A stretch of 64,000 nt of DNA from Owenia fusiformis (GCA_903813345.2 CAIIXF020000006.1:5816989-5880988), one strand, 5' to 3'. Shown: positions 1-12,330, counted from the stretch's first letter. Notes: a model not told the origin generated them from the letters alone. Program-made: numbers and translations.

Positions 1-766
1 AAGTCAGCGTGACTCTTACTCGACCTTCTTCCTGGAGTGGAGCATAAAGAAGAGGCAATTGAAGGTGCTAACTTTACCAATTTTTCATGTAAGTGGCCCA
101 TCTGTCGTGTCATCTCAAACTTCATCTCATCCTTCATTTCCTGTTGATTTCGGTGAACTTCTAGCTGACCGTGTCTCATCTCTTCTTGGGCTTGGAGACT
201 CTGACCCAAACCACCTTTAATACCCATGACATCTTGCCTCAGGGACTCCACATCTTGTCCAATCTTTGAAAGTTCCAGCTGGGTTTTCTTTAGAGCATCT
301 TCACTTGATGTGGGCTTCCTTGATACTCCACGATCACTTTTGATCTCTGTGGAAGTAACAGGCAAGGGCTGGTCCTGTCTGCCTAGTACTCCAGGAGTAC
401 GAAATTTGGAGGGAGTAACTCACTCTGCATCCTGGACTGCATCCTTGACTCTGACCAATACCCAATACTGTCTTGGGCCACTCTCTGCCCTGGTCTCTGT
501 TCAGGTACATGCAAATATCTCTCTGTACCACCCATGGCACCATACTTCTCTGGATCCAGAACTGAGTCCCTTTGCTCCAAAGGAAGAGTATCTTGTGCCT
601 CCAGTTCCAGGTTCCTTGGGCCACCCTTAAAAACAACTGTTTCGTCTGGCTCCGGTGTCCTTCTGGTTGTCCCCTTTGGAACAACCCCAGGGTCATCAAT
701 CGAGCCATCATGCTCCAAAGTTCGGGGGCTTCTCTCTGCCTCCATCATCTCAATATTCCGCTCCAT
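1..766 (-). pseudogene. Broken gag-like reading frame of an LTR retrotransposon
   Basis: On the minus strand an ATG at 766 opens MERNIEMMEAERSPRTLEHD and stays open to 383. A second minus frame continues to the left edge with a long heptad-like stretch (SEDALKKTQLELSKIGQDVE and onward to about position 60), a coiled coil typical of Metaviridae-like (Gypsy) gag N-termini. The two frames are offset, with the break near 400-450, where a short GGATGCAG direct duplication is seen. The protein would continue left of the window. No protease, RT or integrase is visible. Without a search the family is inferred only from its place just inside a primer binding site. Confidence 0.45.
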
Positions 767-785
767 CTCTGTACAAAGTGAAGTA

Positions 786-803
786 TCCCACCGCTGCCAC
801 CAA
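786..803 (-). other. Primer binding site of the minus-strand LTR element
   Basis: On the minus strand this reads TTGGTGGCAGCGGTGGGA, the TGGxGxCAGxxGTGGGA form of tRNA-complementary sites seen directly after 5' LTRs of Gypsy-like elements. It lies just inside the candidate LTR end and 20 bp before the first gag ATG. Confidence 0.5.
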
Positions 804-2848
804 TGTCGCGCGCCAGACTCCCGCCGAGTACCCGTACTCAATCGGAGAAGGTCTGGTGGCGATGATACGGGGTTCCGAGGTGTTTCTCACGGGAGCCGAG
901 CTGGTTTGGTGCTTTGGCTGTCACTGAGCTAGGAGATGGAGAACACAGGAATATACAAAACAATCAATTACGGGATTTTAACAATCTATTGAACACTAAA
1001 TATATAACAATCGATTTCACAAATGTCCTCAAATGCCTTTATGGCCAGTAAATCAAATAAAATGCTACAGCTCTCTGCTCTACACTGCTCTCTACTCTGC
1101 CAGTCTGCTCTGCTCTACCTGTCTGCTCTGCTCTGCTCTGCCTGTCTGCTCTACTCGACTCTGCCTGAAGACTCTGCTCGACTCTGCCTGTCAGCTCTGC
1201 TCTGCTGCAGCGGTCTGCTCTACTCGGCTCTGTCCGTCAGCTCTGCTCTAGCTGTCAGCACTACTCTACTCTGCCTGACTGCTCTTCTCTGCTACAGCTG
1301 TCTGCTCGACCCTGCTCTGCTACAGCTGTCTGCTCTACTCAGCTCTGCCTATCTGATCTACTCGGCTCTACCTGCTCTGCTCTGCTGCATGGGTGGAAAT
1401 TACCTTTCAATGGGAGAATTCTAGCTCCAGACAGAAAAAGTCAGGAATGTCAATCAAAGATGAGATTAGACCCGAGATTTCTGCCTCAGTGGTAGTAGGT
1501 CAGCTACCTCAATGGTCAGTCACCTCTTGGTCGAAGCTGTCTCACTTCTGAGGCTAATCAGTTCACGTAAGGGGAAGCACTCTTGCTCCTAGTTGTCACT
1601 CTCTCTCCCTAGACACAGCTAACCACCTCAATAGAAGCACGCTTGCTCCAAGTCGTCACCTCTCCGAAGTAGCCAACTCTCATCAATAGGAACACACTCT
1701 CTCTCAGAGTTGTCCCTCTCCTGGGAGTAGTCAACACACGTCAATGGGAGCTCCTCTCGCTCCGAATCGCCACTCTGGTGAGATGAGTCGGGAATATCGA
1801 TCAAGGATGAGATTAGACACAACTCACACACCTATGTGGAAGTAAGTACCTCTCTCCAACAAGATCACCTCTGCTCTCGGCGAGATAACTCAGGAATATC
1901 AATCAGTAAACTGAGATTAGACCAGAGTAACTCGCCTCCCGGAAGTTATCCAAGATGGCGGACACGCAATGAATTATGGGAAGAAGACGAAGAAGAAATG
2001 AAGTCACAAAATGGCTACGCTGAACAAATGGATCAACACATCAAATCTATCAGAGAAAGGATCAACATAAATCGATAGACACTCACAAACTGCAACTCTG
2101 CAAGGTGTCTCCAAGGCGCCTCTAGACTGCAACTAATATAACCACGTATATTTCTGTGCCAATCCTAGATCTGGTCGCCAACACGCAAGCAGCTAATAAT
2201 CCAATAAAGTACTGTTTGTAATCCTACAAAACAGTGTAACACGCAAATATACTCCAAAAATGTCCTTTCTCCACTTTGGAATCCTTCAGCTTCTTCAATG
2301 CCTTCAAATATACAATATACACTTTGTTCCATCATTTTCCGGCGCTAGAATCACTAAATCACTGTACAGCTCTTCACACTTTGACACAAAAAGCTAGACT
2401 GCTCACATCATGCCAAATTCTCTCCTATCTCACTTCAATAATCATATGCAGCGGGAAACCCTCTGATTGGCTGAGCTGGGTTTGTTTACTGCATTTGGTG
2501 TTGCATTCTGGGTAATATTCGTGAGTTCTAATCCAGGCATCCTGTTGACATTTCTTCTTCTGTCTGGCTTATATTCCATTCACATACAGGTTGTACCATT
2601 CTACTCCAGGGGTTCCCTCAGCAACAGAGCAAATTCATCTCTAAATGGTACACACATGAGCCATTCGACTCTATGAATGAGTCGACTGACTCCACATAAA
2701 AAATGGCAAAACTGGTCATACATAAAATCAACAAATAAAAGAATACATCTTCAAGTCACATCGTTTATACAAAATACAATCACTGAGGAAACAAAATTCG
2801 CCACAATATCAACTCACACTCCTGGGGTCAATGCAATTTGTTGTTACA
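804..2848 (-). repeat. Candidate long terminal repeat (about 2.0 kb)
   Basis: Read on the minus strand, the segment begins TGTAACAAC at 2848 and ends GCGCGACA at 804, with TG...CA termini directly against the primer binding site. Inside are a CT-rich tandem array at 1060-1400 (variants of CTCTGCTCTGCCTGT) and a diverged repeat at 1441-1930 with three copies of a GAGATTAGACC-containing unit. The left boundary is firm; the 2848 end is a guess from the terminal dinucleotides, because the partner LTR is outside the window. Confidence 0.35.
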
Positions 2849-5390
2849 ACTAATTGGCTACATAATAAAAAAATTTAACCAATAAGAGCAAGGGTCACTT
2901 GGAGCCTGGTTGCAGTTTACACACTTAAAAGTTTGAATAGTCAATAGAAAAGAAATCAAACTTTGCACATCGGATTATGAACCATTTAGCTTTAAGGGGG
3001 TAATAAGCTAATAAAATAAGTATAATTCTGGCTCCACTCTGGCTCAGAATTGTTTAAAGATATGCTAGGCAGATAAGTAGGTCAGTATTACATAATCATG
3101 AAATGAATAAGTCTGAAAATACAATTGGTCAGAATGTACTAAAACCTGCTTGAAACTGAAAAACATTGCATGCTCTATTCCACACAATACTGAGGCTTTT
3201 GAAATTCGCAGTAACAATGAATAAGTGCCTGTATATAATCATTGCATAGAACACACTTCATGCAGTGTTTATCAGATGTATTGAGTTGACCAAAATACTC
3301 CTTCGTTTACTATATACTGGACTACATACTGGCACCCTTACATATATGTTACAGTACATATTGTAGAATTAGCCCATAAGAGCTTTGCAAAATCAACATC
3401 TTATACAATCAACGTAAAAGACGGCTTGCCCAACATTACAGGCAAACTATTTTAGACAAATTTGAAGATAAGACTGATATTGTCACATTGAATTATAATA
3501 ACAAGTAAATAATATTTTTGTAATATTTTGCACCGGTAAAACCAGTCCCAGTAGAATAAAACACAGGGTTACCCTAAATTGTAGAAACATGAATATGTTT
3601 CGTATAATTAATTAATTCATGTATCCCAAGGATTTCACCTGTTCCCTTCCTGCCCAAACCTTATTTTATTTTTGATTTCTTACAATAAAGTAAACTACTC
3701 TTTTTGTCATCTTATCATTTTTATTTCCACATAATATTGACGTGAGAACTCAAATGATCAATGGGAAAACAATGCTAAACTTGCACACTGAAATAGGTAT
3801 TCCAGCAGGCCTACGAAAATATGGCTAGAAAAAGATGCTACACGTCTACAGGCGGACAAACTATTGCCCCTGAAAATTATTTCAAGGGTCAGATCACTAA
3901 ATTCATGATTGTGTTGAAAAGCTGTTGAAAATGATTGTGTTCAAGAATTCATATTGCTTATTACGAGTGATTATTTAGCATGTTACTGAATATCTCATCA
4001 AGTGACCTTAACTACAGCAGCTAAAATAAGCATATCGAAATATTATAATTCAGTATGATTCGGAGAAGGCCAGGGGATTATACAGTTATAAGGGATTAGC
4101 AATTTATTTATTATCTTACAGTTTAGCTCAATTCTTGAATTTGAAGATCTATTGCCATATTGTTTAAAATGCATTATAATCGATCGATCTGATGGTAAGA
4201 ACTAGTATGTGATATGATAGATTTTACCTTTTTGTCGTCATTGCTGAGGAATACAATAATACTATTCCAATTAATGATAACTCACTTATCGTATTACTTG
4301 TGCTTGATACACATGCTGGAAGATATGCTTTTAAAATTAGTAAACCATTACCAAAACTATGGTTACCCTGTAGTAGTGAGAGGCACATTAGAAATGAATA
4401 TCACCCCCTTCAATCTATTTTACAGGTTTTTATGATTATTTCACATTTTTCTATATTTTGTGTAAACAGGATGGTGAATTTTCTTCAAACATTTCGCCTT
4501 ACCAATATTTATTATATCTGTCAATTTAAAGAAAATTTTGTCGTTTTTCCCATTGAGCTCCATTATAAAAATGGAATTTTCAAACTTAATATTTTAAAAT
4601 TCTACGTGGTGAAAAGTTGCATATTGAGTAGTTTGTTAATGTTATGGTGTTAAAAATTCAAAACAAAAAAGAATAAAGAAAAAATGCCACAGAGAAGTTT
4701 CAATAGAGTCTCTTTAACGAGTCGTATAGCCTTTTTATTTTTTCGTCAAGACACTCAGTAAAATTACAATTTCTCTGTAACCTGATGTCCAATCAAGATC
4801 ATTCAAGTATTTATCACTCTACTATACCTAACCCCTAGAAATGCATAAGATACCCTGTTTGTCTAATTGTATTGCTTAGTATATTTTTGAAAGTACCTTA
4901 TAACATCTAACAGTCATCCAATAAACCATTCATAAGGAACAGAAAAATAAAAACAAATAACATAATCATTACTAATAAGCCAAATAGGTTGCTCATGAAC
5001 ACCAAATGCACGGTATAGTAGAGTGTCTATGTGTTCTTGACACGTTTGGGCGTCCGGGAATAAGAACGTCTACCCAAAGTTTGCACGCGAAAATGACGTA
5101 GTTCATGACTGAAATCGGGAAGACAAAATTTGAGATTCACAAACAAAATTGTTCAATTTATGACTGTCTAAAATCACTTGCCATACTGCACGTGGTATTT
5201 TGCCAGTTTTACATCGGAAAGAGAACAGACGAGTAACCGGAAGTTATATGTCGGTTTTTATCACAGGTTTGATTGATTAGATAGATTTTTATTTCACAGA
5301 TCAATTATGGTCTTGTGAAATACTATCAACTTTATCTGGTTTTACCTGCAAATGTCTAAGACCTTAAATTTTTCATTAATATTCTTACAG
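2849..5390. other. Intron or 5' flank, no recognised feature
   Basis: AT-rich sequence with short open frames only (for example 4214-4653) that show no family wording. I looked for missing HNOBA or heme-domain exons here and found none with convincing splice sites. Confidence 0.5.
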
Positions 5391-5472
5391 ATTCTTGCTC
5401 ACACAAACAATGTGTTTGAGTTGCAGTCGATGAACCCGGTGAGAAATCAGCGGGACGATGAATCGTACATGG
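5391..5472 (+). CDS. Gyc88E: Gyc88E-like exon a: HNOBA domain, dimerisation segment
   Basis: The exon sits between a ttcttacag acceptor and a GTAAAT donor. It encodes 27 residues beginning ILAHTNNVFELQSM, the HNOBA wording found where the PAS-like fold of soluble cyclases ends (H-x-NNVFEL). It ends with one base of the next codon (phase 1), which fits both the 12588 exon and the 18389 exon. A mariner-like element begins only 20 bp past the donor. I recognised no earlier exon between 1 and 5390, so the heme domain exons are probably left of the window. Confidence 0.8.
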
Positions 5473-5919
5473 GTAAATAATAAATATATGTACATGCAGG
5501 GCGTTCATAAAGTTCTTGCAAAAGTACTCTTATCTATTTGTTTCTCAATCAATCTGGCTGAAATTTCCACTCAGTATACCTACACTATTTATACATTTGA
5601 TGCTTTAATAATAATAGATCCTTGACGGAAAAAATGATTGCTATAGTAACACGAGTCGGGGTAGGCGGAGCAGCATTGAAAAAAAGAAAAATTAAGAAAA
5701 ATATTGGTAAGAGGTAACTTTCACATACTTTAAAGTACTCTTGAAAACACAAAACAAGCTAATGTTGCCATGCCAACACTAGATGATGTCACATGATAAC
5801 ATCATAGTTGAAATTTATTTGATTCATGACATCACTCATGGTATCATAGTGACCTATATTGGTTGATGACATCGGACTTTGTGAAAGGCAACGTCAATTT
5901 TAAATTTATCTTTGTGAAA

Positions 5920-6214
5920 ATGGCTGCAAAATCAGCAATAGATGATGATTTGCAATTACAAATATTCAGTAGCACCGGGATGTATTTTTTTACTGCGAAA
6001 TTCAAGAAAACAAACACTTGAAGATATTCAGAAGGTTTATTTGAAGGAGGCTATGGTCAAAAGAACAAACGGTAAGGACAATGCTAGATCAGGCCGTCCA
6101 AGAACGAAATCCAGTGAGGATCAGATGACATTGAAGAAAGCTATCCATAAAAAGGCCAATCACAATAAATTGTACCAAATGGGTTCCCCAATCTGTTTGA
6201 GTAATGGTAAGTAA
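5920..6214 (+). pseudogene. Transposase N-terminal remnant (Tc1/mariner type)
   Basis: An ATG at 5920 opens MAAKSAIDDDLQLQIF, then the frame is lost. A shifted frame carries KRTNGKDNARSGRPRTKSSE followed by DQMTLKKAIHKKANHNK. The GRPR(K/T)xSxED segment is the linker and second helix-turn-helix found in Tc1/mariner transposases. No DDE catalytic core remains: it is deleted, or replaced by the nested retroelement. Confidence 0.6.
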
Positions 6215-6354
6215 GACAGCAGAGGTGTATAAATCATGATGGACACTATTTTGAACACCTATACTCTTGAGATACTGTTATTAAAGTAAAAACAACAAAA
6301 TTAAATGAGGATGAGCATAGATTTCAGAATTATTTGACATATAATGTTTTTTTT

Positions 6355-6862
6355 AAATCAAGGACTAGCAAAGGTGGAGGTGTTTGTCTTTATATTCATA
6401 AATCACTTACTGTTATTGAGAGAAATGATCTTAATTGTAATAATGATAGGTGTGATGTTCTCACTTTGGAATTGTTAATGGAAATATTTTAATTACAGCT
6501 ATTTATAAACCTCCTAATGTTAATATTGAAGTGTTCAAAGAAGATTTGGATATATATATATATATATGGCTTCCATTTTAAAGAGAAAAGAAAATTTCTT
6601 ATATCATGGGTGATTTTAATATTGGCCTTTTCAAAAGTGAGCAACATCCTTAAACAGAAAACTTTTATGAAATAATGAAATCCATGATATTTTTAAAGTC
6701 AATGTGGCTGAATTTATCTTAAAGTGGCAAAATAATGACAACAACATTCATAATATATTTCCTAACTTATTTACAAGGCTTACTTATTTATGATGTAACC
6801 TGTTAAACCTTTTATATGTTCTGTATTTTATTATATTATTTAGGAATAAATTGAATTGAATT
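6355..6862 (+). mobile_element. Non-LTR retrotransposon fragment nested in the mariner-like element
   Basis: The 5' part encodes RTSKGGGVCLYIHKSLTVIE, and in a shifted frame IYKPPNVNIEVFKEDLDI and then GDFNIGLF. These are the successive motifs of the AP-endonuclease domain of LINE-type elements (GGGVxLYI, YRPPN, GDFN). The reverse transcriptase is missing, and the copy jumps to a 3' end with AATAAATTGAATTGAATTAA, a short tandem tail typical of such elements. A TA microsatellite at 6549-6565 interrupts it. Confidence 0.7.
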
Positions 6863-7204
6863 AAAACCATTGTGAACATTCAAACAAAACAGATCGGGTT
6901 TGCCTGCTCCGCCTACCCCTGACTCATGTGACTATAGCAACCATAGATTTTTGCCACAAGGACCTATTAATTATAACTTAGGAATAGGATCTCAATGTAT
7001 GAATAGTGTGGGTTTACTGAGTGAAAATTTCAGCCAGATTGACTGAGATACAAAACCTTTAGAGCACTTTTGCAAGAACTTTATGAACGCCCTGAATGTA
7101 CCGTATATTTTTTTCATTCATGATATATTTGTTTATATCGTTTCGTCACCGTCAAGTATGACGGCGGGTGGCTCTTTGAGATTGTCTTTATATATATATG
7201 TCAC

Positions 7205-7630
7205 TATGAAACAGCAATCGGATTGCAACTATTTACGGAATTACACATCGATGTATAACACAAATACTGTATGTCTGTATTCTGATTGCTTCGGTAACTG
7301 TTAACCAGTATGTTACAGCAATCAGATTGCAACTATATACGGAATTTCGCATCGGTGTGTACAAATGTCTGTATTCTGATTGCTTCATGATTGATTAATC
7401 AGTATGTTACAGCAATTGGATTGCAACTATATAACGAATTACACATCGGTATAACAAAAACATGTCTGTATTCTGATTGCTTCGATTAATCAGTATGTTA
7501 TAGCAATTGTATTGCAACTGTTTAAGGAAATACGCCTCGATGTATAACATAAATATGTCTGTATTCTGATTGCTTCGCTGACGGTTAACCAGTATGTTAC
7601 AGCAATGGGATTGGAGCTATATAAGAAATT
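7205..7630. repeat. Satellite, ~105 bp unit, left block
   Basis: About four copies of a unit containing GTCTGTATTCTGATTGCTTC, then TTAACCAGTATGTTACAGCA and ATTGCAACTATATA. The same unit resumes at 8215, so the two blocks were one array before elements entered between them. Confidence 0.75.
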
Positions 7631-8035
7631 CGAACATGACTGTATGCACGCCTTCTATAAACTGTGAACAAAGTTAATGCTTCAGCTGTGTTATATTCGA
7701 GATCAATGCTCCAGCTCTGTACTAGTGTTTCGTTCAGTGCACTCAATGGTCAGTCCAGGCTGTTCCGTTCTTTTCGCAAAATTTAATTTTTATATGGATA
7801 TCCGCTGTGATTATTTTGTTTCTGGGCAATATAGCATTAATTTCAATAATTATCAATGTAGTAGATATGCGTGAAACCAATAAAATTGGCCGAAATGTTA
7901 ATAAAAAAGTCGGGGTCAGGAAGTAAGTAAACAAATTGGAACAGCCAAACGCTCAACCGGAAGTAGAAATGAAAAAAGTGGAAATGAACATCGAAATTGA
8001 CGATTTTGCAATATTCTGGTGAGTTTTCATGTTCG
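7631..8035. mobile_element. MITE with CGAACATGA ends inserted in the satellite
   Basis: The left end CGAACATGACTGTATGCACG and right end ...TTTTCATGTTCG are inverted. The same termini flank shorter copies at 30778-30953 and about 38660-38840. The interior here (about 7680-7990) differs from the other copies, so this one has either gained or kept extra sequence. Confidence 0.55.
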
Positions 8036-8214
8036 AATCGTAATATAGACCTCAGAGTAGGGCTACTAGTTTCGAATACACCCCTTAGGTCTAGGCACAA
8101 AAGCTTTCGAACCCCTCACTCCCTTCGGTCGTTCGCCATACAGAAAACGTTTGTGCCTAGACCTGCGGGGTGTATTCGAAACTAATAGCCCTGCTCTTCG
8201 GTCTATATTTCTTA
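8036..8214. repeat. Foldback (palindromic) element, copy 1
   Basis: A long imperfect hairpin. The left arm has TATAGACCTCAGAG, GTTTCGAATACACCCC and TCTAGGCACAAAAGCTTTCG; the right arm mirrors it with CGTTTGTGCCTAGACC, GGGGTGTATTCGAAAC and CGGTCTATATT. Related hairpins lie at 38213-38350 and 38490-38655. No coding capacity. Confidence 0.7.
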
Positions 8215-8850
8215 ATTACACATCGGTGTATAACACAAATATGTCTGTATTCTGATTGCTTTCGCTAACTGTTAACCAGTATGTTACATCAATTGGATTG
8301 CAGCTATATAAGGAATTACACATCGGTGTATAACACAAATATGCCTGTATTCTGATTGCTTTCGCTAACGGTTAACCAGTATGTTACAGCAATTGGAATA
8401 ACACATCGGTGTATAACACAAATATGCCTGTATTCTGATTGCTTTCGCTAACGGTTAACCAGTATGTTACAGCAATTGGAATTACACATCGGTGTTTAAC
8501 ACAAATATGCCTGTATTCTGATTGCTTTCGCTAACGGTTAACCAGTATGTTACATCAATTGGATTGCAGCTATATAAGGAATTACACATCGGTGTATAAC
8601 ACAAATATGCCTGTATTCTGATTGCTTCGCTAACGGTTAACCAGTATGTTACAGCAATTGGATTGCAGCTATATAAGGAATTACACATCGGTGTATAACA
8701 TAAATATGCCTGTATTCTGATTGCTTCGCTAACGGTTAACCAGTATGTTACAGCAATTGGATTGCAGCTATATAAGGAATTACAAATCGGTGTATAACAT
8801 AAATATGTCTGTATTCTGATTGCTTCCCTAACGATTACTGTAAATTAAAA
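8215..8850. repeat. Satellite, ~105 bp unit, right block
   Basis: About six more copies of the 7205-7630 unit, several with internal deletions (8390-8480 lacks part of the unit). Copies here are closer to each other than to the left block. Confidence 0.8.
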
Positions 8851-10287
8851 TTACTAGATAGTAATCAGTATGTCACATCAATCATGTTGCAATTACACAA
8901 CGATTACACAACGATGTATGTACTTTGTGAAATCATACACCAAACTATTCACTGAAAATAAATGAAATAATCTTGGACAAACGATGCAAATTTATTCAAA
9001 TAAAATGGGTTTTATATAAAGCTGTTGTTATTTTCAATCTGCACCATTCATCTTTGAAATATTTTTTTAAAAGGGGGTGCATTGACGTATGCTGGCTCAG
9101 AGATCACTGGTATGGTTTATGATTATGTGTGTTTTTCTTTTAATAAATGTTGCATTTCTAGAATCTTGATATGTAATGTGATGTATCCGCAAGGAGATAA
9201 TGAATGAATCTAAAGGATATGCCTGTATTCATGGTTGACAAAGTGTCATTACTGTAGCTTGTGTATGGCCCATTTGCTGGCCATTGAACGAACCTGCCCC
9301 AAATTTCGACCACTTTTCTGCAGACAGACTTGCACATTCTGTGCGAAGTTGTTGACGACATAAACGGATTAATTTGTAAATATGGCTCTTATCCTAAAAT
9401 ATAATGTATTTCAACAATCCTAGAACCATTTAAAAGTTCAAACTAGAGATGACATGGAGGATGGGGATGTTTTCAAGTCTGTCCCGTTAGGGGTGGTAGC
9501 TATTTGGAGCACATATTTATATGGGCAGCAAATGAGTCATACACACGTCACGGTGATAAAACTTGCTCACCTCAAAGAATATTGAACCAATTCTACGTAT
9601 GTCAGAAAAAGATTTTTCAAGCTCTATTGGTTAAACTGATATGCATTGCTAGGTATTGTGTTGCATTTATTTGAAACACCCTGTGAGTAAAAGACGTAGA
9701 CCAATGGACTAGATTCTACAAAATCAATGAATTAAAAGGCCACGAATTTCAGACGGTTATATGACTATTTTATCACCATGAGGACATATGCTTTAGATCA
9801 ATTCAATATCTCAAAGAAACAGATATACAATGATATTTAAGTCAGTTGGAATCGGTGATATTGAGGGTGCAATTAACCCATCAACGACGTTTTCAATGAC
9901 ATCCACCTCATTTTCACCAAAAGTCAATATTTTTACAATGTTTAATGCATTACTATTCTTATTAGTTTTTGAAAGAAGATTTTCTCTAAGATTAATAGTT
10001 CCCATGCTATTTCCATATAGAGAAAATCCATGCTATCCTTTGATACCAGTTTATTTCGGTCATCCAAATTTAGTGTCTTCGAAATCTGGAGCAATCCACT
10101 TTCCCTTTAGGAAATATCTCAAAGCACATTCAAACTTTTTACTAAACATGGTCACCGAGCAGAATTTTCCATGAGCTGTAGATGAGGAGTTGGTTGTCCG
10201 GGTGTCTGCTATAATAACAACTACTGCATAGCATTCCTTCTTATTATGCACCTTGTCTAGATACTAAAACCTGATCGGTTTTTACAC
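8851..10287. other. Intron, no recognised feature
   Basis: AT-rich intronic sequence. Only short open frames are seen; the minus-strand frame at 9158-9361 has no family wording. Confidence 0.5.
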
Positions 10288-11558
10288 GCCCGGTGATCGT
10301 ACAAAATGGATGGAGGGGGATTAAGCAATTTCTGCAAGAAAACTCAACAAATTTGGAAGATTTATTTTTTCAAGAGAAAATTAACAAATGAATTTCCAAA
10401 TGAATAGCCGCAGTGCATAGCAAAATATTTTAGGTCTTCTAGTATTTTTTTTGAATTGATACGCTTCTAAGATATGAGATCTATTAAAAAGGCGCATCAT
10501 CACCAACGTGCAAAAGTCAATGTTTTTGCTATAAATCAGGCAACAATGGTCTACACGACCTGTAATAAATAGGTATAAGGGACGTTATTATCACAACACT
10601 AATGCTCACTTTTTAAAGTTAGTTTCCATGTGTTATACAAAAAATAATCGAAATAAATTAATATTGGATGGAGGGGGGAGTGGATGGAGGGGGGGGATAC
10701 TGTGTATATAATATGATATATGGTAATACATGATAAGACATGCTACTTGAATTTATTCTTATAACTCCAAATGTTCCCATTTTTCATTCTCCAGAGATAT
10801 AATATCCAGATTCTTACTGGGGTACTGAGTTTAGTTGTTTCAAATACACGGGTTCTTTTGAATATGTTCCATCGTAAAGACATATAAATCCCCCCCTCCA
10901 TCCATTCTCCCCCCTCCATCCAACATTAATTTATTTCGATTATTTTTTTGTATAACGCTTTAAAATGAGACGGAGGGGAGAGCAATATGTCTATAAAGTG
11001 AAACAACTTCACACGAATTCTTGTATTTGAAAAATGAACTAAGTAACTTATTAAGAAACTGGATGTTACACCTCTGAAGAATGAAAAAATGGGGACATTT
11101 GATTTAGAGTTATAGGACTTTAAGTCGAGTACCATCTCTTATCATGTCTCATGTATATGTTGCTCCCCCATCCGTCCCATTTTTATATAAAAAAATTATT
11201 TATACGTTTGGAAACTTATCTTATAAAGTCAGCAATGGCATTAATTGAGTTATGATAACGTCACTTACAAATGTTTATTACAGGTCATGTAGACCATTGT
11301 TGCTTGGTTTATAGCAAAAACATTGACTTGTGCAAATTGGTGGCCTTGAGCCTTTTTAATAGATCTCAAATCTTAGAAGCGTATTGGTTCAGGAAAAATC
11401 GTAGAACACCTAACATATTTTACCATATCGTGCACCTATTTATTCAGGAATTCAAAATTTAACATTTTCTTGAAAAAAATAATTCTTCCAGATTTTTAAA
11501 AGTTTCCAGCAGGAATTGCCTGCTCCCCCCGTCCGTCCCATTTTCCCGATCACCGGGC
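10288..11558. mobile_element. Palindromic TIR element with G-rich ends
   Basis: The ends are GCCCGGTGATCG on both strands, followed by a GGATGGAGGGGG / GGACGGACGGGGGG block. The arms stay similar nearly to the centre: the 10530-10580 segment (AACAATGGTCTACACGACCT) mirrors 11280-11330, and the TTGGATGGAGGGGGG block at 10665 mirrors 10910. The whole 1.27 kb can fold back on itself. No transposase is visible, so it is a non-autonomous foldback of unknown superfamily. Confidence 0.7.
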
Positions 11559-12330
11559 ATGCGTTTGGAATCATATTTTTGACATTTCAAAATTCTGTAT
11601 TCTTTGATACAGGAAATGCAGATAAGTGGAAAAAGTAAAAGAAATACATACCGATAAGTAAATTCCTTTTAAAAGTCTATCGGAAGTAACCCCATTTAAG
11701 AAGGAAAAGGCCATGTTGCAATCAAAACGAAATGTATGTTCTTTTTAGAGAGGTCAGTACTTTCATACGGTATATTCATTTTTTGTGGCAGATTACTGGA
11801 CAACAACACCATCTTTGGATCAGCTCATGGGCAATTATAATAAAACGTTGCCTTCTTAGTGAAAATTAGGTCAACAAATTTGAAAAATATGGTGATAGGT
11901 TCAATAGAGAGCTATCGCTTATAAAACGTTGACAAAGTGAGTAAATACTTATTATTGGTATGAAACCATGGTGATACTCGGCATGAAGTAATATTACTAT
12001 CTAATCCACCTCATAGTCAAGGATTTTGGAGGAGAAAATAATTCATTCTTGGTAAAAAGAACATTAAAAATGATCTATGAAATATACATTTCTATATGTA
12101 TAAGTACACTTTTTGCGAAACACCAAAATTCTATTCGCTTACACTTATAACGTCCATAGCTATATGCATGAACAAAATTGAACATCATTCAAGATTCTAC
12201 TTATGAGCGAAATCATGAACGAAACGTCTATATTGTCCCTTTAATTTCACTGGGTCTAATTGACCTTATTAATATTACGTATAATTTGAATTGTCTTGAA
12301 CCTCTAATTAGAAAGTACGGTGAGCGAGTT
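11559..12330. other. Intron, no recognised feature
   Basis: AT-rich sequence without repeats or frames that I could assign. Confidence 0.5.

Larger units (their letters stand above)
5493..7098 (+). mobile_element. Tc1/mariner-like element, degenerate
   Basis: The terminal inverted repeats start CATGCAGGGCGTTCATAAAG (left) and CATTCAGGGCGTTCATAAAG (right, reverse complement). Similarity runs inward about 200 bp on each side, to the GGTAGGCGGAGCAG region near 5655 and 6905. TA dinucleotides flank both ends (5491-5492 and 7099-7100), the classic target duplication of this superfamily. The CAGGGxGTTCA(T/A)AAAGT end is also typical. It holds a broken transposase start and a nested non-LTR fragment. 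Confidence 0.85.

Noticed and set aside
226-932. Plus-strand frames opposite the gag-like region
   Set aside because: Shadows of the minus-strand gag frame, which has coherent coiled-coil wording; the plus frames do not.
9158-9361. Minus-strand frame of 67 codons with protein-like look
   Set aside because: No recognisable motif; a second overlapping frame looks equally open, and no splice sites fit.
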